Source: Strongylocentrotus droebachiensis (Eukaryota > Echinodermata > Echinoidea > Camarodonta > Strongylocentrotidae). From it: DNA of 64,000 bases. Positions 55,801 through 64,000 of the stretch are shown piece by piece. The stretch spans positions 367,653 to 431,652 of the forward strand of contig JAVYIG010000868.1 in the NCBI GenBank assembly GCA_035222895.1. Direction: 5' to 3'. Each line of letters begins with the position of its first letter. The first letter of the stretch is position 1. The notes beneath the pieces are model-generated. The model saw only the letters and a program-made list of their open reading frames with translations, made no database searches and had not been told where the DNA came from. The translations under genes and the position numbers were made by a program.

Positions 55801-58084
55801 TGCGGGCACAGAGCTTGCGGTACTCTCGGAATGAATTGTCTGGATGCTTGGGGTCACTGCCATCCCCCTGGTAGGAGGTCTTGGAGGGTGTGGGTGATGG
55901 GGTGGATGAGGAGGAGGACGATGCTGCTGCTGATGTGTGATGGGAGGAGGAGGGTTGACTTGTACCTGTAATCATGGAAGACAACATTGACATTATCAGG
56001 AAACAGCACTTCTATGTACAGACAAAGACTCAAAGCTCTATGATTTAACACATGCAATGATGGTCTACTTCCTGGAGTTTAATATTTCATTTCATTTCTT
56101 TATTGTGTCCATATAGGATAATTGTTTACAATCTTGCTTCACAGTAATTTCACAGGAACAACATATAATTGACAATCATAATATATAATATAATTGACAA
56201 TCATATATAATATCCACAGATTGTTTCCTGCTTTGTAACAGCTTTCGGTGAGACAATGCTCAAGTATAATTTACACACTGATACTGTTTATTTTTATCAA
56301 TTAAGGATTCCCTCTTGAAAGTCAATTAATGAGGGATTGTGAGCACAAAGCATTAGTGATACTCTGCTAAACAATTCCTTCCTTTTAGCATTTATATCTT
56401 GCTATTTTGTACTGTAATCAGAGAATTTAATGGAACATTTTGAAGCCATACAGAATCATTAGATCATTATATAAATATTCCAGGAGGACTGCTCTTCAAA
56501 TAGTTTCATATTTTTAATACGATGAGGAAGAGCTGAAAAAAACGTTCATATCACATCTGTGCGCAGTCCTGTATTACATATACCCTATGTGCAATGCATG
56601 TGATGTTCAGCAAGCCAATGTCTTTCCATTTGATATTTCCGTAACCTTGACAGCAGACATCAACTTTTATGTCATACATGATCAACATTTCCCAATTGCT
56701 TTTGCCATTTTTCGGTCATGCATCAACTTTATCTTCAAAGTTCAGGACTTACTCGGTTTTGGTTTTTTAGACGGGGATACAGCTTGTCCACCCGGTGAGA
56801 GGACGGTCTGCACTGCGGCTTTCTTCTTGGCTGGTGTTTTCTTGGGTGTCTTGACTCTTGATAACAGCTCTGTAAGAGGAAAGTCAGTAGAAATTAGTGA
56901 GAAATAATGCAATATAATTATGGAAGGGGGAAATAAAGGAAGAAAGCAATAAAGAAAGAGTGAGATTGAGGAAGAGAGAGAGGGAGGAAGAGAGACTGAG
57001 AGAGAGAGACAGAGGAGGGACAGAAGCCTGAGAAGGAAATATATAGAATGGATGTGATATACTTGGAGAGGGCATATGCCAGAAATATAATAGGATGACT
57101 GAAGAAGTTAAGAGGAAATATGGACAGATTCCAATTTTTAAAAAAATTACAATTTTTGGCGCTGAATATCTTCTGTGCAGACATTTTCAATTTCTCACAA
57201 AATAAGAGACGGTTGCAGTAATGGCGGGAAGTGAGATAGAAACAGAGAAGACAGGTAGAAACAAAGAGAAATAAAATGAGGGTAAGATGGTACCTACATG
57301 TATGTAGATAGAGGAATAAAATAGAATGAGTAATAAAATTGCCCTGACACATACAAACTGTTCATGCCTGCAACTGAACTGGATTTGCAATTGAATTCCC
57401 TTTTTCCCCTTCTATATTAATTAATAAATGCACTGTTTGTTCCAATGATGATATCAATAATACCCAATTTCTTTCAAATAGAAATTAAAAATACATTCTC
57501 TTACCTTCAATATTCTTTCTGATCAACTTCTTTTCTTCTTCCTCCATCTTCTCAAACCCATCCACGTCGCTCGGGTCCTCGATCTTCTTCGTCGTAGCTC
57601 TCGCCCGGACGAATGTCTCAAACACACAGTTGATGTGGAAATAATTCTTCATCATGCCTCCGTCATCGCTGAAAGGATTCGTTGAGAGCTTGGCGATCCT
57701 AGGCGACTTCTTCTCGATCCCTTGCTTGCATTTCTTGCATTTTGACGTCCCAAGTCGTGCATAGTCTACACTGAAGGCTTTCTCGTCATCCATTACTGAA
57801 GCAAATGTCTTTCCCAAGGTAGAAGAAAGGGCAGTAGGGTTGAAACAGGATTGAAAAAAGACTATACTCCCTTTACGTTCCGTTTCAAATTTGGATGAGA
57901 ATGTATTTCCTGGAAAAGACTTTGGTGATGCAGTACCGCGTCTACCTAAGCCACTATCACAAAGACACTTGGCATCCCGGTAGGCCGAAGTGTAATGCTT
58001 AAGATGTTGCTGCTCAGGCCTCACAAACGTTCTTTTCAAGCTGCTCCAACCAAGATTAAATGCTGTGTAGACCTTAGATCTCAT
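46304..58084 (-). CDS. LIG3: DNA ligase III (LIG3), with an extra PBZ zinc finger
   Basis: ATP-dependent ligase that seals nicks in single-strand-break and base-excision repair (with XRCC1) and in mitochondria. Sixteen coding exons, minus strand: 58084-57505, 56869-56753, 55965-55729, 55327-55221, 54639-54508, 53876-53719, 53053-52885, 52650-52426, 51764-51625, 51201-50912, 50009-49792, 49302-49156, 48772-48500, 48162-48058, 47229-47068 and 46390-46304. All introns are GT-AG and the phases agree throughout, giving 1048 aa (human about 1009). Order: mitochondrial leader 1-97; PARP-type zinc finger from 98 (C116, C119, H150, C153); DNA-binding domain about 270-490; nucleotidyltransferase with KYDGER (lysine 523 takes AMP); GLEGLVLKD and WLKVKKDY motifs; OB fold to about 840; acidic linker; PBZ finger 936-955; C-terminal BRCT 967-1048. 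Confidence 0.97.
46790..47008 (+). mobile_element. 5'-truncated CR1/L2-type LINE tail
   Basis: Frame WNKLPEQLK...[10 protein letters not shown] is the same C-terminal motif as that of the LINE at 36482-38346 (LWNSLPVQL...LKTYLF). It is followed by GTGCTATATAAAAATG and a (TTA)n/(ATT)n tail. It lies in the last LIG3 intron, antisense to the gene. Confidence 0.75.
47068..47229 (-). CDS. LIG3: LIG3 exon 15: first half of the BRCT domain
   Basis: Encodes 54 residues from GLPNVFTG through the [10 protein letters not shown] and ATHIVGD segments, aligned with the human LIG3 BRCT core (IFTGVRLY..., FVAFDGD, ATHVLG). The phase is 0 at both ends. Confidence 0.92.
48058..48162 (-). CDS. LIG3: LIG3 exon 14: PBZ-type poly(ADP-ribose)-binding zinc finger
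   Basis: A 35-codon phase-0 exon with clean splice sites. It encodes K-x2-CKYGPDCY-x5-H-x3-F-x-H. The spacing C-x5-C-x6-H-x5-H and the YG and CY positions match the PBZ fingers of APLF and CHFR, which bind poly(ADP-ribose). Ligands are C936, C942, H949 and H955 of the full protein. The usual arginine after CY is a glutamine, and the common HPGD is HTGS. I know of no such finger in human LIG3. The frame continues without stops into both neighbouring exons, so it is part of the ligase and not a separate gene. Confidence 0.88.
48500..48772 (-). CDS. LIG3: LIG3 exon 13: linker with acidic run
   Basis: Encodes 91 residues, low in complexity and rich in Ser/Lys. It contains a run of seven Asp and four Glu encoded by a GAC/GAT/GAG triplet stretch, then a GFSFGKGGG segment and SPVKK-type basic repeats. 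The human protein has a differing Ser/Lys-rich linker in the same place, between the OB fold and BRCT. Basic patches (KRKK) could serve as a nuclear signal (inference). Confidence 0.85.
48991..49037. repeat. Perfect 17-bp inverted repeat in a LIG3 intron
   Basis: Arm CTTCATTTTTGAGGACC at 48991-49007 and its exact inverse at 49021-49037, with a 13-base spacer. Probably a MITE centre or relic. Confidence 0.75.
49156..52650 (-). CDS. LIG3: LIG3 catalytic core exons 8-12 (nucleotidyltransferase and OB fold)
   Basis: Exons 52650-52426, 51764-51625, 51201-50912, 50009-49792 and 49302-49156. The first has the adenylation motif [11 protein letters not shown], with the AMP-accepting lysine. Following segments are [85 protein letters not shown] and [16 protein letters not shown], in the human order. 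No catalytic residue appears to be lost. Confidence 0.96.
50129..50245 (+). mobile_element. tRNA-derived SINE, internally shortened
   Basis: ATAGCTCAGTTGGTAGAGC is a tRNA-type D arm/A box. It runs straight into ATTAATCCTCATTACCAGGT, the body phrase shared with the SINE at 29955, and ends in GTTGCTTACTAACAAGCAT. The B box is missing, so the tRNA half is truncated. Intron of LIG3. Confidence 0.55.
50561..50875. mobile_element. MITE, GGTGTTTCACAAAGAT ends
   Basis: Left end GGGGGGTGTTTCACAAAGAT and right end ATCTTTGTGAAACACCCTCC are inverted to each other. AAGTCAAACTTA / AAGTTGGACTTA-type repeats follow inward. It sits in the LIG3 intron and stops about 37 bases from the exon 10 border. Confidence 0.7.
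52703..52880. mobile_element. MITE with 29-base poly-C tract
   Basis: CCCGTTTCACAAAGCCAC at the left and its approximate inverse TTTTGTGAAATGCCC at the right. Inside are TGACAAACGACAAAAATCAGT and ACTGTCATTTGTCACTGATG, inverted to each other. The right end is a run of 29 C (52846-52874), ten bases from the LIG3 exon 7 donor site. Confidence 0.65.
53105..53290 (-). repeat. Dispersed repeat (family E, copy 2)
   Basis: Inverse copy of 43800-44010. It lies in a LIG3 intron about 50 bases from exon 7. Confidence 0.7.
54080..54237. mobile_element. Small MITE, GGCCGGTTGCATAATACTTACCAT type
   Basis: The left end (GGGGCCGGTTGCATAATACT) and right end (AGTTTTGTGCAACGGGGTC region) are inverted. Four copies of ACCAT(T/C)(A/G)ATGG-type palindromes follow inward. 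Intron of LIG3. Confidence 0.65.
56953..57013. repeat. (GA)n microsatellite in the first LIG3 intron
   Basis: GA-rich purine tract of about 60 bases. Confidence 0.8.
57505..58084 (-). CDS. LIG3: LIG3 first coding exon: mitochondrial leader and PARP-type zinc finger, two start codons
   Basis: The first ATG is at 58084. Residues 1-97 are rich in Arg, Lys, Ser and Leu with very few acidic residues near the start ([20 protein letters not shown]), fitting a mitochondrial targeting leader. Met98 (ATG at 57793-57791) starts [15 protein letters not shown]. This is exactly where human LIG3 uses an internal start (MAEQRF...) for its nuclear form. The finger ligands C116, C119, H150 and C153 and the [11 protein letters not shown] helix are conserved. 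Confidence 0.93.
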
Positions 58085-58118
58085 AGATCCACTTCACTTG
58101 GGAAACACTGTGGGCAAA
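58085..58118 (-). other. LIG3 5' untranslated part of the first coding exon
   Basis: TTTTTTCTTTGCAG (minus strand) is a strong acceptor ending at 58119. The exon would start at 58118 with 34 untranslated bases before the ATG. A donor-like CAC/GTAAGTTTT at 58963 could end the upstream non-coding exon (inference). Confidence 0.5.
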
Positions 58119-58962
58119 TGCTGCAAAGAAAAAATGACAAGCATTGGTTTAAATAACATTTCTCTCCAGCTCCCCCCCCCCCCCCCAAAAAAAAAAAATG
58201 ATTTACCATTATTCATTACCAAATTACCAACAATAAACTACACCAATAAAACAAGTTAAGTCAGCCCAAAGTAATTCCATGTATCATGTGTATTCATCTT
58301 AGCAAGTTGGAACTCACAAGTTCTTAAAGACTTAAATAATGATGAGACGTCGAGACGTATATCTACACCTAATATTGATAATAAATTACTAGTATTCTGG
58401 GTTTATAGAAAACTTTTTACATCTATGAGTACGAGCACAATGTCTCCAATAATGTAAGCGCTTTACAATTTACAGCGCTGGTGTTGTAATGTCTCGTCTA
58501 ACTCATCTCGAACTCGTCTTGAATTGAATGTTCAATTCACTGCACAAAAACAGTTTAATTTCAAAGTAGCTATCGACGTGCACACCATCATCATCATGTA
58601 AATAAGTAAAAAACAATGATCAACATTTAATTAAAATTCAACATTATCAATAATATGTGACCTTGTGGCTTGTATTAAATGTTTAGCGATATTATCAACA
58701 GTCAGACTTCATGTTACACACTTTCATCTAGTTTGGTTTCATTGTGAATTTCACTCTTCAATCATAAAGCATAGACTGTAGATAGGCTAGATCTTTATGC
58801 AAAAATTGCACATTATCTCTGATATCAACATCATGCACATGTATACACTGTACACTTGCATGCTACTCAAGGGAGCTCCGCTCCGACGCCGATCTCTGGA
58901 CTCTGGATCTGGAGTTAGCATTTTGCAAGCTGCCAAGCACCATTTATTGACAGAAAACTTAC

Positions 58963-59340
58963 GTGAGATATGATACTCTCAGACCTCAGACAGCACTTTA
59001 TCTCTGAAGTCCATGCAAAACTGGTGTGTTCTCCACTTTAGTAATGGGGGTAAATTTATACCCAAATGGACATCAGTGCAACCGGGAAATTAGCTGCATA
59101 CATGTCCGATCATGCCAAGCGCAGCGAGCGTACAATTGTTACCCTGTCGAATAATAATAGCGCATTACGTTATTTGCCACATGCGTCGTACGTGCATAGA
59201 TCTAATACAAGTCGCGGCAAGCACAATTTGCAGTGGTGAGAGTGGTGCAGATTGTATTGTCCCCGTACCCTGCCCAGTTACCGCTCCCCTAATAACAGCC
59301 GTCTTCCATCACCGGAGTTTCTACTGTGCGCAATGAAGGC
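58963..59340 (-). promoter_or_regulatory. Candidate LIG3 non-coding first exon and promoter region
   Basis: The minus strand shows a good donor (GTAAGTTTT) whose exon side starts at 58963. Upstream, 59100-59340 is richer in CpG (AAGCGCAGCGAGCGTAC, ACGTGCATAG, GTCGCGGC) than the surrounding AT-rich DNA, as at a housekeeping promoter. The open frame 59112-59336 has no recognisable domain. Confidence 0.35.
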
Positions 59341-59585
59341 ATGCAACTAACTTGCATATTGCAGCATACACGTTGTAAGGAACGTGTGCACGAAATATGG
59401 TACACTGTCGATCGTGCAATGAACGGGGATACGCGAAGACAGACGTCAATGTGCAGCAGTTAGCATTGCTCTTATTTTAGGTGTGAATCAAACTTTTTTG
59501 TTTAAACCAAGTTCATATTCAGAACGATCAGAAAGAATATTATGAAAGTAAGAATTCTTGATGAGTTACCTGAGCTACCCGACAT

Positions 59586-59635
59586 CTGGCGCAGCTACCT
59601 GACTGCGCCATTCGTCATGCAGGTAGCTGCGCCAG
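59586..59635. repeat. Perfect 16-bp inverted repeat
   Basis: Arm CTGGCGCAGCTACCTG at 59586-59601, exact inverse at 59620-59635, spacer 18. Related GAGCTACCCGACA lies next to it. Confidence 0.8.
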
Positions 59636-60009
59636 TCCACAGGCTACCCCCCTAAAAAAGGCCCTTTCAAGGAATGACCACTCCCAAGGTTCCCCGATAG
59701 TTTTTTTTTCTACACTGCTCCCCCCTGCAATTGGTCCTTTTTTGTTCCTTTTTAAGGAATCCATTGACATAATTATTGTGCTTTGGAACCAATTAATTCC
59801 CTTACATCAACAGCAATAACAACAACAACAGCAATAATTATTAAACAACTCCAAAGAGAGTCGCTAATTGTTAAAGAAAGAGTATATCATGTTGTTTTCT
59901 CCTTTGTTGAGGAGGTGGGGGTGTCCCCTTTAAAAAAAGAAGAGATGGACAATTCAAAACATGTATGGGGTGAAGAAAAAATTGAACATGGGGTAATTAA
60001 AGGGGCGTA

Positions 60010-60084
60010 TACATAGCTGGGAGTCGAACCGAGGATGTTTGCATTGTGAAGCGACCAGTGTTATCCACAGGACCACATTGCCGC
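60010..60084 (-). mobile_element. tRNA-like sequence or tRNA-derived SINE head
   Basis: On the minus strand from 60084: GCGGCAATGTGGTCCTGTGGA, then CTTCACAATGCAAACATCC as the anticodon arm, then GGTTCGACTCC (perfect B box). The acceptor arm does not pair well, so it is more likely a SINE head or tRNA pseudogene than a tRNA gene. Confidence 0.5.
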
Positions 60085-60295
60085 ACTGCTATTAACTGGT
60101 TCGCTTAGATGGACAAGTCAATCAACGTTCGGATTTGGCATAATTTTGACCCTTTTAGCATCTGGCTGTTTTTAGCAAAATCCTGGCATAATTTTAGCTT
60201 AGTGTTAGCATAATTTGACTACATTTTTCAACATATTTCCTAACAAATTGGACCCCCCCCCCCAAAAAAAAAAAAAGCTTCCTATAACACCCCCT

Positions 60296-60612
60296 ACATC
60301 GAATCGTCTTCTTTCTCTAATAAATTAATAAAACGTCAAAGCTTCCGCGCTTCGAATACAGATAAGGATTAAGAGCCGAGAAAGGTACAACGAATCGTCT
60401 TCTTTGTCTAATAATACGTCAAAGCTTCCGCGCTATGCGCAGGAGGGGCGGACTGAATTCAGACAAGGATTATGAGTCGAGAAAGGTACAACGAATCGTC
60501 TTCTTTGTCTAATAATACGTCAAAGCTTCCGCGCTATGCGCAGGAGGGGTGGACTGAATTCAGACAAGGATTATGAGTCGAGAAAGGTACAACGAATCGT
60601 CTTCTTTCAAAG
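60296..60612. repeat. 101-bp tandem repeat, three copies plus a partial
   Basis: Units start at 60387, 60488 and 60589 with ACAACGAATCGTCTTCTTT, exactly 101 bases apart. A diverged copy starts near 60296, and the last is cut after about 24 bases. Each contains CAAAGCTTCCGCGCTATGCG and GAATTCAGACAAGGATTATG. Confidence 0.9.
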
Positions 60613-60738
60613 CTTCCCTGCACCCACCCCCCCCCCCCCCCTAGGGAGCGCGCTACGCGCGCTCTTTAAGTCATTCGCACGCTTCGCGTGCTCACTACCG
60701 CCCCCTCTAAAATGAAATCCTGGCTACGCGCTTGCGTA

Positions 60739-60800
60739 AAGCCTCTTATTTGGGTAGGGTCGGCTCCTCTCTTTACCGACCCTACCCAAATAAGAGGCTT
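60739..60800. repeat. Perfect 25-bp inverted repeat (hairpin)
   Basis: Left arm 60739-60763 (AAGCCTCTTATTTGGGTAGG...) and right arm 60776-60800 are exact inverse copies with a 12-base CT-rich spacer. Confidence 0.85.
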
Positions 60801-61065
60801 AACAAACGAAAGAGACGGAAAATTTGGTCTAATCCTAAACATGATAACGGAATGAAATAAACTCCAAAATAAACTCAACTAAAACTCAAATAAAACTCCA
60901 ACTAAACTGACCTCAAAATCCCGCACATGGCATTTAAATACTCCGGCACCCGAAGAGGCTTATCACATGATATACCCAGCCAACCAGGAGGACCCTTACG
61001 AAGCCAACCAATTACAAGATGGGATATAATTATAAAATTACCCTTAGGTCATCCGACCAATTAAA

Positions 61066-61609
61066 GATACTATGTCCCTTGTGCAGCCAACATCAAATTC
61101 TGTAGAACTTTGCAGGAATTATGAATATGTCATGTATGTCCTATCTATAAAATTTAAACATTAGCAGTGTCCTAATATTCAAATTATGCAAGGAAACCCG
61201 ATAGTTGCTAGACTTCACTGTCAGACATTAGTGAGTGATTGACTGGCTTTTTTTCTTCTTTGGGAATAAAATACATAAAATGAGCTGTAAAGGGTACATG
61301 AGCATTCGTCTACATCAATAACCCTCTTCTTGTAATGGCCAAAATTAAACTAATTGAACCTTTGCGCAGCATAAAACGAACGACCATTTGGTACAAAAGT
61401 CTGAAAATCAAGACTATTACTTACTGGCTCTATTGCTTTGAAGTCGATTTGAAAACTAATAGTCGTTATTTTCCCACTTAAAGACATTTTCAAGCCCCCC
61501 CCCCCTTTTTTTTTTTAGGGAAGTTCTAAATTAGTATTGTCTTTCAAATGCCGTTGGAATTTAACCTTTCCATTTGTTTGGCCTGCAAATGGGACATAGT
61601 ACCTTTAAG
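61066..61609. mobile_element. MITE copy (family A), best-preserved in the window
   Basis: The left end AAGATACTATGTCCC and right end GGGACATAGTACCTTTAA are inverted. Inside are GCAGCCAACATCAAATTCTG, TGACATTAGTGAGTGA-type repeats and GCTGTAAAGGGTACATGAGC, shared with the copies at 12930-14405 (inverted) and 23187-23330. No coding capacity. Confidence 0.7.
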
Positions 61610-62224
61610 AGAGGAGTTATACATTTAATTAATTATAACCAATGACAAAGCATGATAGATATGAGCGATTTGAACTAGTCACCGACAAAAATGGGAGGAG
61701 TCTATCTCTTCGCGAGAATGTCAGGTCCCCGGAAAAACAGTCTATTGTCTAACGTGTTATCGGAAATGAACACCTGTACATCTTAATGCAAAAATTCATT
61801 TCCAACGTGCTTATCGAAATGAACACTTTAATCTAATGCAACAATTCAAAACCAGTGGTTGTTTACCCGTTCCCGGCATACTATTGGAAACATAATTAAT
61901 GCTAAGTCAAACTAATAACTGTACAATTAATCAACCCAGCCCGGCTTCTCTATGGCTCTAGCGCCCCCTTCAGGTCAATGAGTTGCCCAAATCAGCGTAC
62001 TACATTTTGTTTGTTAGTTTTTGTTAGGAATTATTCAGTATCCTGACCTCACCGCCTTACTTTCATGGCCTTATATTATTGTATGTATTTTAACACCGTT
62101 TGCAAGAATAATTCTCATTGTTTATTGCTAATGAATTAAGTAATGAATGTGAATGTGAGATGTGAAACATGAAAGAAACTAAACTGAAAACTGATAACTG
62201 AATCTGAACCATGACATAGAATAG

Positions 62225-63255
62225 AAATTTAATCTGAAGGGACTCATGATAGTTTATTTTACAGTTGATTTCACTCGGTTGATTTCACTGTTCGCATGAA
62301 TTAACAGAGAAAGATAAAGTGTACATTCAAGCCCATACAACCTTTTCGGGGTCAGAGGTAAGAGTGAGACATTGCAAGGGAGCGAAGCGACTGAGCGGAG
62401 GAAGGGTGTGAGAGGGGGTGTCCCCCTCCCAAGATAGGGAGCTTTTGCATTTTTGGACTTACAATGGTGCAATTTGGTGCATGTCATGCCACTGATATGT
62501 TATAGGCTGTGGTGCGCAAACAAATTTGATGGCAAGATTTCACTTAAATTGTATCATAATGTGAAAGAGGTTGTCATTTTAAACACATTTCTGAAATGAT
62601 TTTCACAACAAATTGAAGTTAATATCTTTTTTTAAGGTGGGGAGGGAGGGTGGGGGGGGGGGGCTCGCGCGAAACCCGCGAACCCCTTGTTTGCACAGGC
62701 CTGATATTTTCGCCATTGACGACGATGTATTATTATTATTCTCATTTGTTCATTGTCTCTACAATGCATTTGAATTAATAAAGTGGAAATGTGAGGACTC
62801 CTTGGTATAAGTTTCAATTGTTGTTATGAAATTTGTGGCTTGCACTCAGTAGATCCCGCTGGTTCCAACATTTTCTTCTGATTTGCTTTCAATTACAAGA
62901 AGGAGCACGCGATCTTAATCTACTGCGTGCATGCCAAACTTTTCTTTACAGCACTAAATTATTTTATGTAGCGTCATATGGTAATCACTAGTAGCAGTAT
63001 TATATCATTATTATTATGACATGGAATAGCAATTTACTCTTTAGGGACTCAGTGATGAAAAATGTAGTTCATTTCACAATTGATTTCACTTGGTTGATTA
63101 CACTGTTAATTCGCAGGAATTAGCAGAGAGAGATCGAAGTGAGCATTTTCACGATTAACGTTGACCTTGTATGTAGTACATTATTATTATGAAATATGTA
63201 GTTCATTTCACAGTTGATTTCACCTGGTTGATTCCACTGTTCGCAGGAATCGCAG
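62225..63255. repeat. Three diverged copies of a TTTCACAGTTGATTTCAC repeat
   Basis: TTTTACAGTTGATTTCACTC (62258), TTTCACAATTGATTTCACTT (63072) and TTTCACAGTTGATTTCACCT (63208). Each is followed by GGTTGATT.CACTGTT and CGCA(T/G)GAAT. The first two continue with TTA(A/G)CAGAGA(G/A)AGAT. Confidence 0.6.
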
Positions 63256-63257
63256 GC

Positions 63258-63504
63258 CCGCCCCCCCCCCCCCCCCCCACGTTGAGCAAAACAAAATTAG
63301 TGCTCATTATCCCCCCCCCCCCCCCCTCGTTATTCACTGGCTGGCTGATTCGCCGCTAATATTTTCTCACGACTTGGGCAAAACAAAAAATTGTGCTCAT
63401 TACCCCCTCTCCCGCTCATTCGCTGGCTGGCTGATTCGCTGCTAAATATTGTTCTCACGAATTGCCCCCCCCCCCCCCTTGCCGCCGGCTGGATCCGCCC
63501 CTAG
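63258..63504. repeat. Decayed hAT-like MITE with a ~105-bp tandem duplication
   Basis: Two units contain GGGCAAAACAAAA..., GTGCTCATTA, C runs and TTCGCTGGCTGGCTGATTCG. The right end GGCTGGATCCGCCCCTAG resembles the 3' terminus of the MITE at 42801-43028, which also has GGGCAAAACAAAA and GTGCTCACTA. No clean left end or target duplication. Confidence 0.5.
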
Positions 63505-63931
63505 GGTTGAGTGTGACGTCTCATCCAGTAGACCACAACACATAACGTGACATTCTATCAAGCCCCTGTACTTTACAGGCCATCATTACCTTCAAATGTT
63601 TAAGACAAGTTATCATGTTTAATCTAGCACAAACAATTCTTTGAGGCCGAACTTCTATTCAATAAAATCGAGAAAGAAAATTCCTTTCATGGTACCATTT
63701 AGGTATGCAAATATCATTTGGACCCTCGGTAGAACAGTTGCGCTGTAATGGCACAACTGGGCAGACATATTCATCTATACCATTTGGTATTTACCCACGT
63801 TTTCATTTATGTTATTACATTTATTATATGTTGTTGATTGTTAATATAGCGCGTAAAGCAGGGCTCCCACTTAGCCGAGTTGGAGCCTCGAGTTGTGGCG
63901 AGCTGGCTCGATCTTATGGCAAGCCGTTTTA

Positions 63932-63953
63932 TATTTCTTGATATCAAGAAATA
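63932..63953. repeat. Perfect 22-bp palindrome
   Basis: TATTTCTTGAT and its exact inverse ATCAAGAAATA meet without a spacer. The half-unit with its centre, TATTTCTTGATATCA, recurs at 63976-63990, near the window edge. Confidence 0.8.
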
Positions 63954-64000
63954 ATTTTACGGTGTAAAGCAATGGTATTTCTTGATATCACGTATTCGAT

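Noticed and set aside
60010-60084. True tRNA gene
   Set aside because: The B box is good but acceptor-arm pairing is poor; better read as a SINE head or tRNA relic.
1-64000. CRISPR arrays, bacterial operons, phage or toxin-antitoxin systems
   Set aside because: All real genes are intron-containing or otherwise typical animal genes; no direct-repeat/spacer array with regular spacing was seen.

Overview
The window is nuclear DNA of an invertebrate animal. It has split genes with GT-AG introns, no operons, abundant (CT)n/(GA)n and poly-C/poly-G tracts, tRNA-derived SINEs, LINE tails and many small inverted-repeat elements. The gene set (GCNT-type glycosyltransferase, WFDC1-like WAP protein, PEX2, DNA ligase III) and the repeat style suggest an echinoderm, most likely a sea urchin. 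That placement is inference; no species marker was seen.

Layout. Positions 1-16.9 kb hold no recognisable gene: mostly microsatellites, a tRNA-derived SINE on the minus strand, and a 1.2-kb hAT-like element with an 8-bp target duplication inserted into another element. At 16967-18346 (+) is an intact single-exon core-2/I-branching beta-1,6-GlcNAc-transferase. At 20363-25919 (+) are the last four coding exons of a secreted WAP-domain protein matching WFDC1/ps20; its first exon was not found. Positions 26-30.9 kb are non-coding and repeat-rich. PEX2, a peroxisomal RING E3 subunit, runs on the minus strand from 42443 to 30956 in seven coding exons (293 aa, every junction in frame). One intron holds a 4.3-kb foldback element flanked by TTAA. 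That element carries a 646-bp Harbinger-like MITE in one arm and a 5'-truncated LINE with intact reverse transcriptase in the other. Another PEX2 intron holds an L1/Tx1-type LINE remnant. LIG3 runs on the minus strand from 58084 to 46304 in sixteen coding exons (1048 aa, every junction in frame). Positions 59-64 kb hold a likely promoter region for LIG3, then tandem repeats, perfect hairpins and MITE copies, but no recognised gene.

How the genes relate. The four genes share no pathway; this is an ordinary animal gene neighbourhood. GCNT and WFDC1 act in or through the secretory pathway, PEX2 in peroxisomal protein import, and LIG3 in nuclear and mitochondrial single-strand-break repair. The most notable finding is in LIG3. 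Besides the N-terminal PARP-type zinc finger, catalytic core and BRCT domain, one small exon (48058-48162) encodes a C2H2 poly(ADP-ribose)-binding (PBZ) zinc finger just before the BRCT domain. This finger is absent from human LIG3 as I know it.
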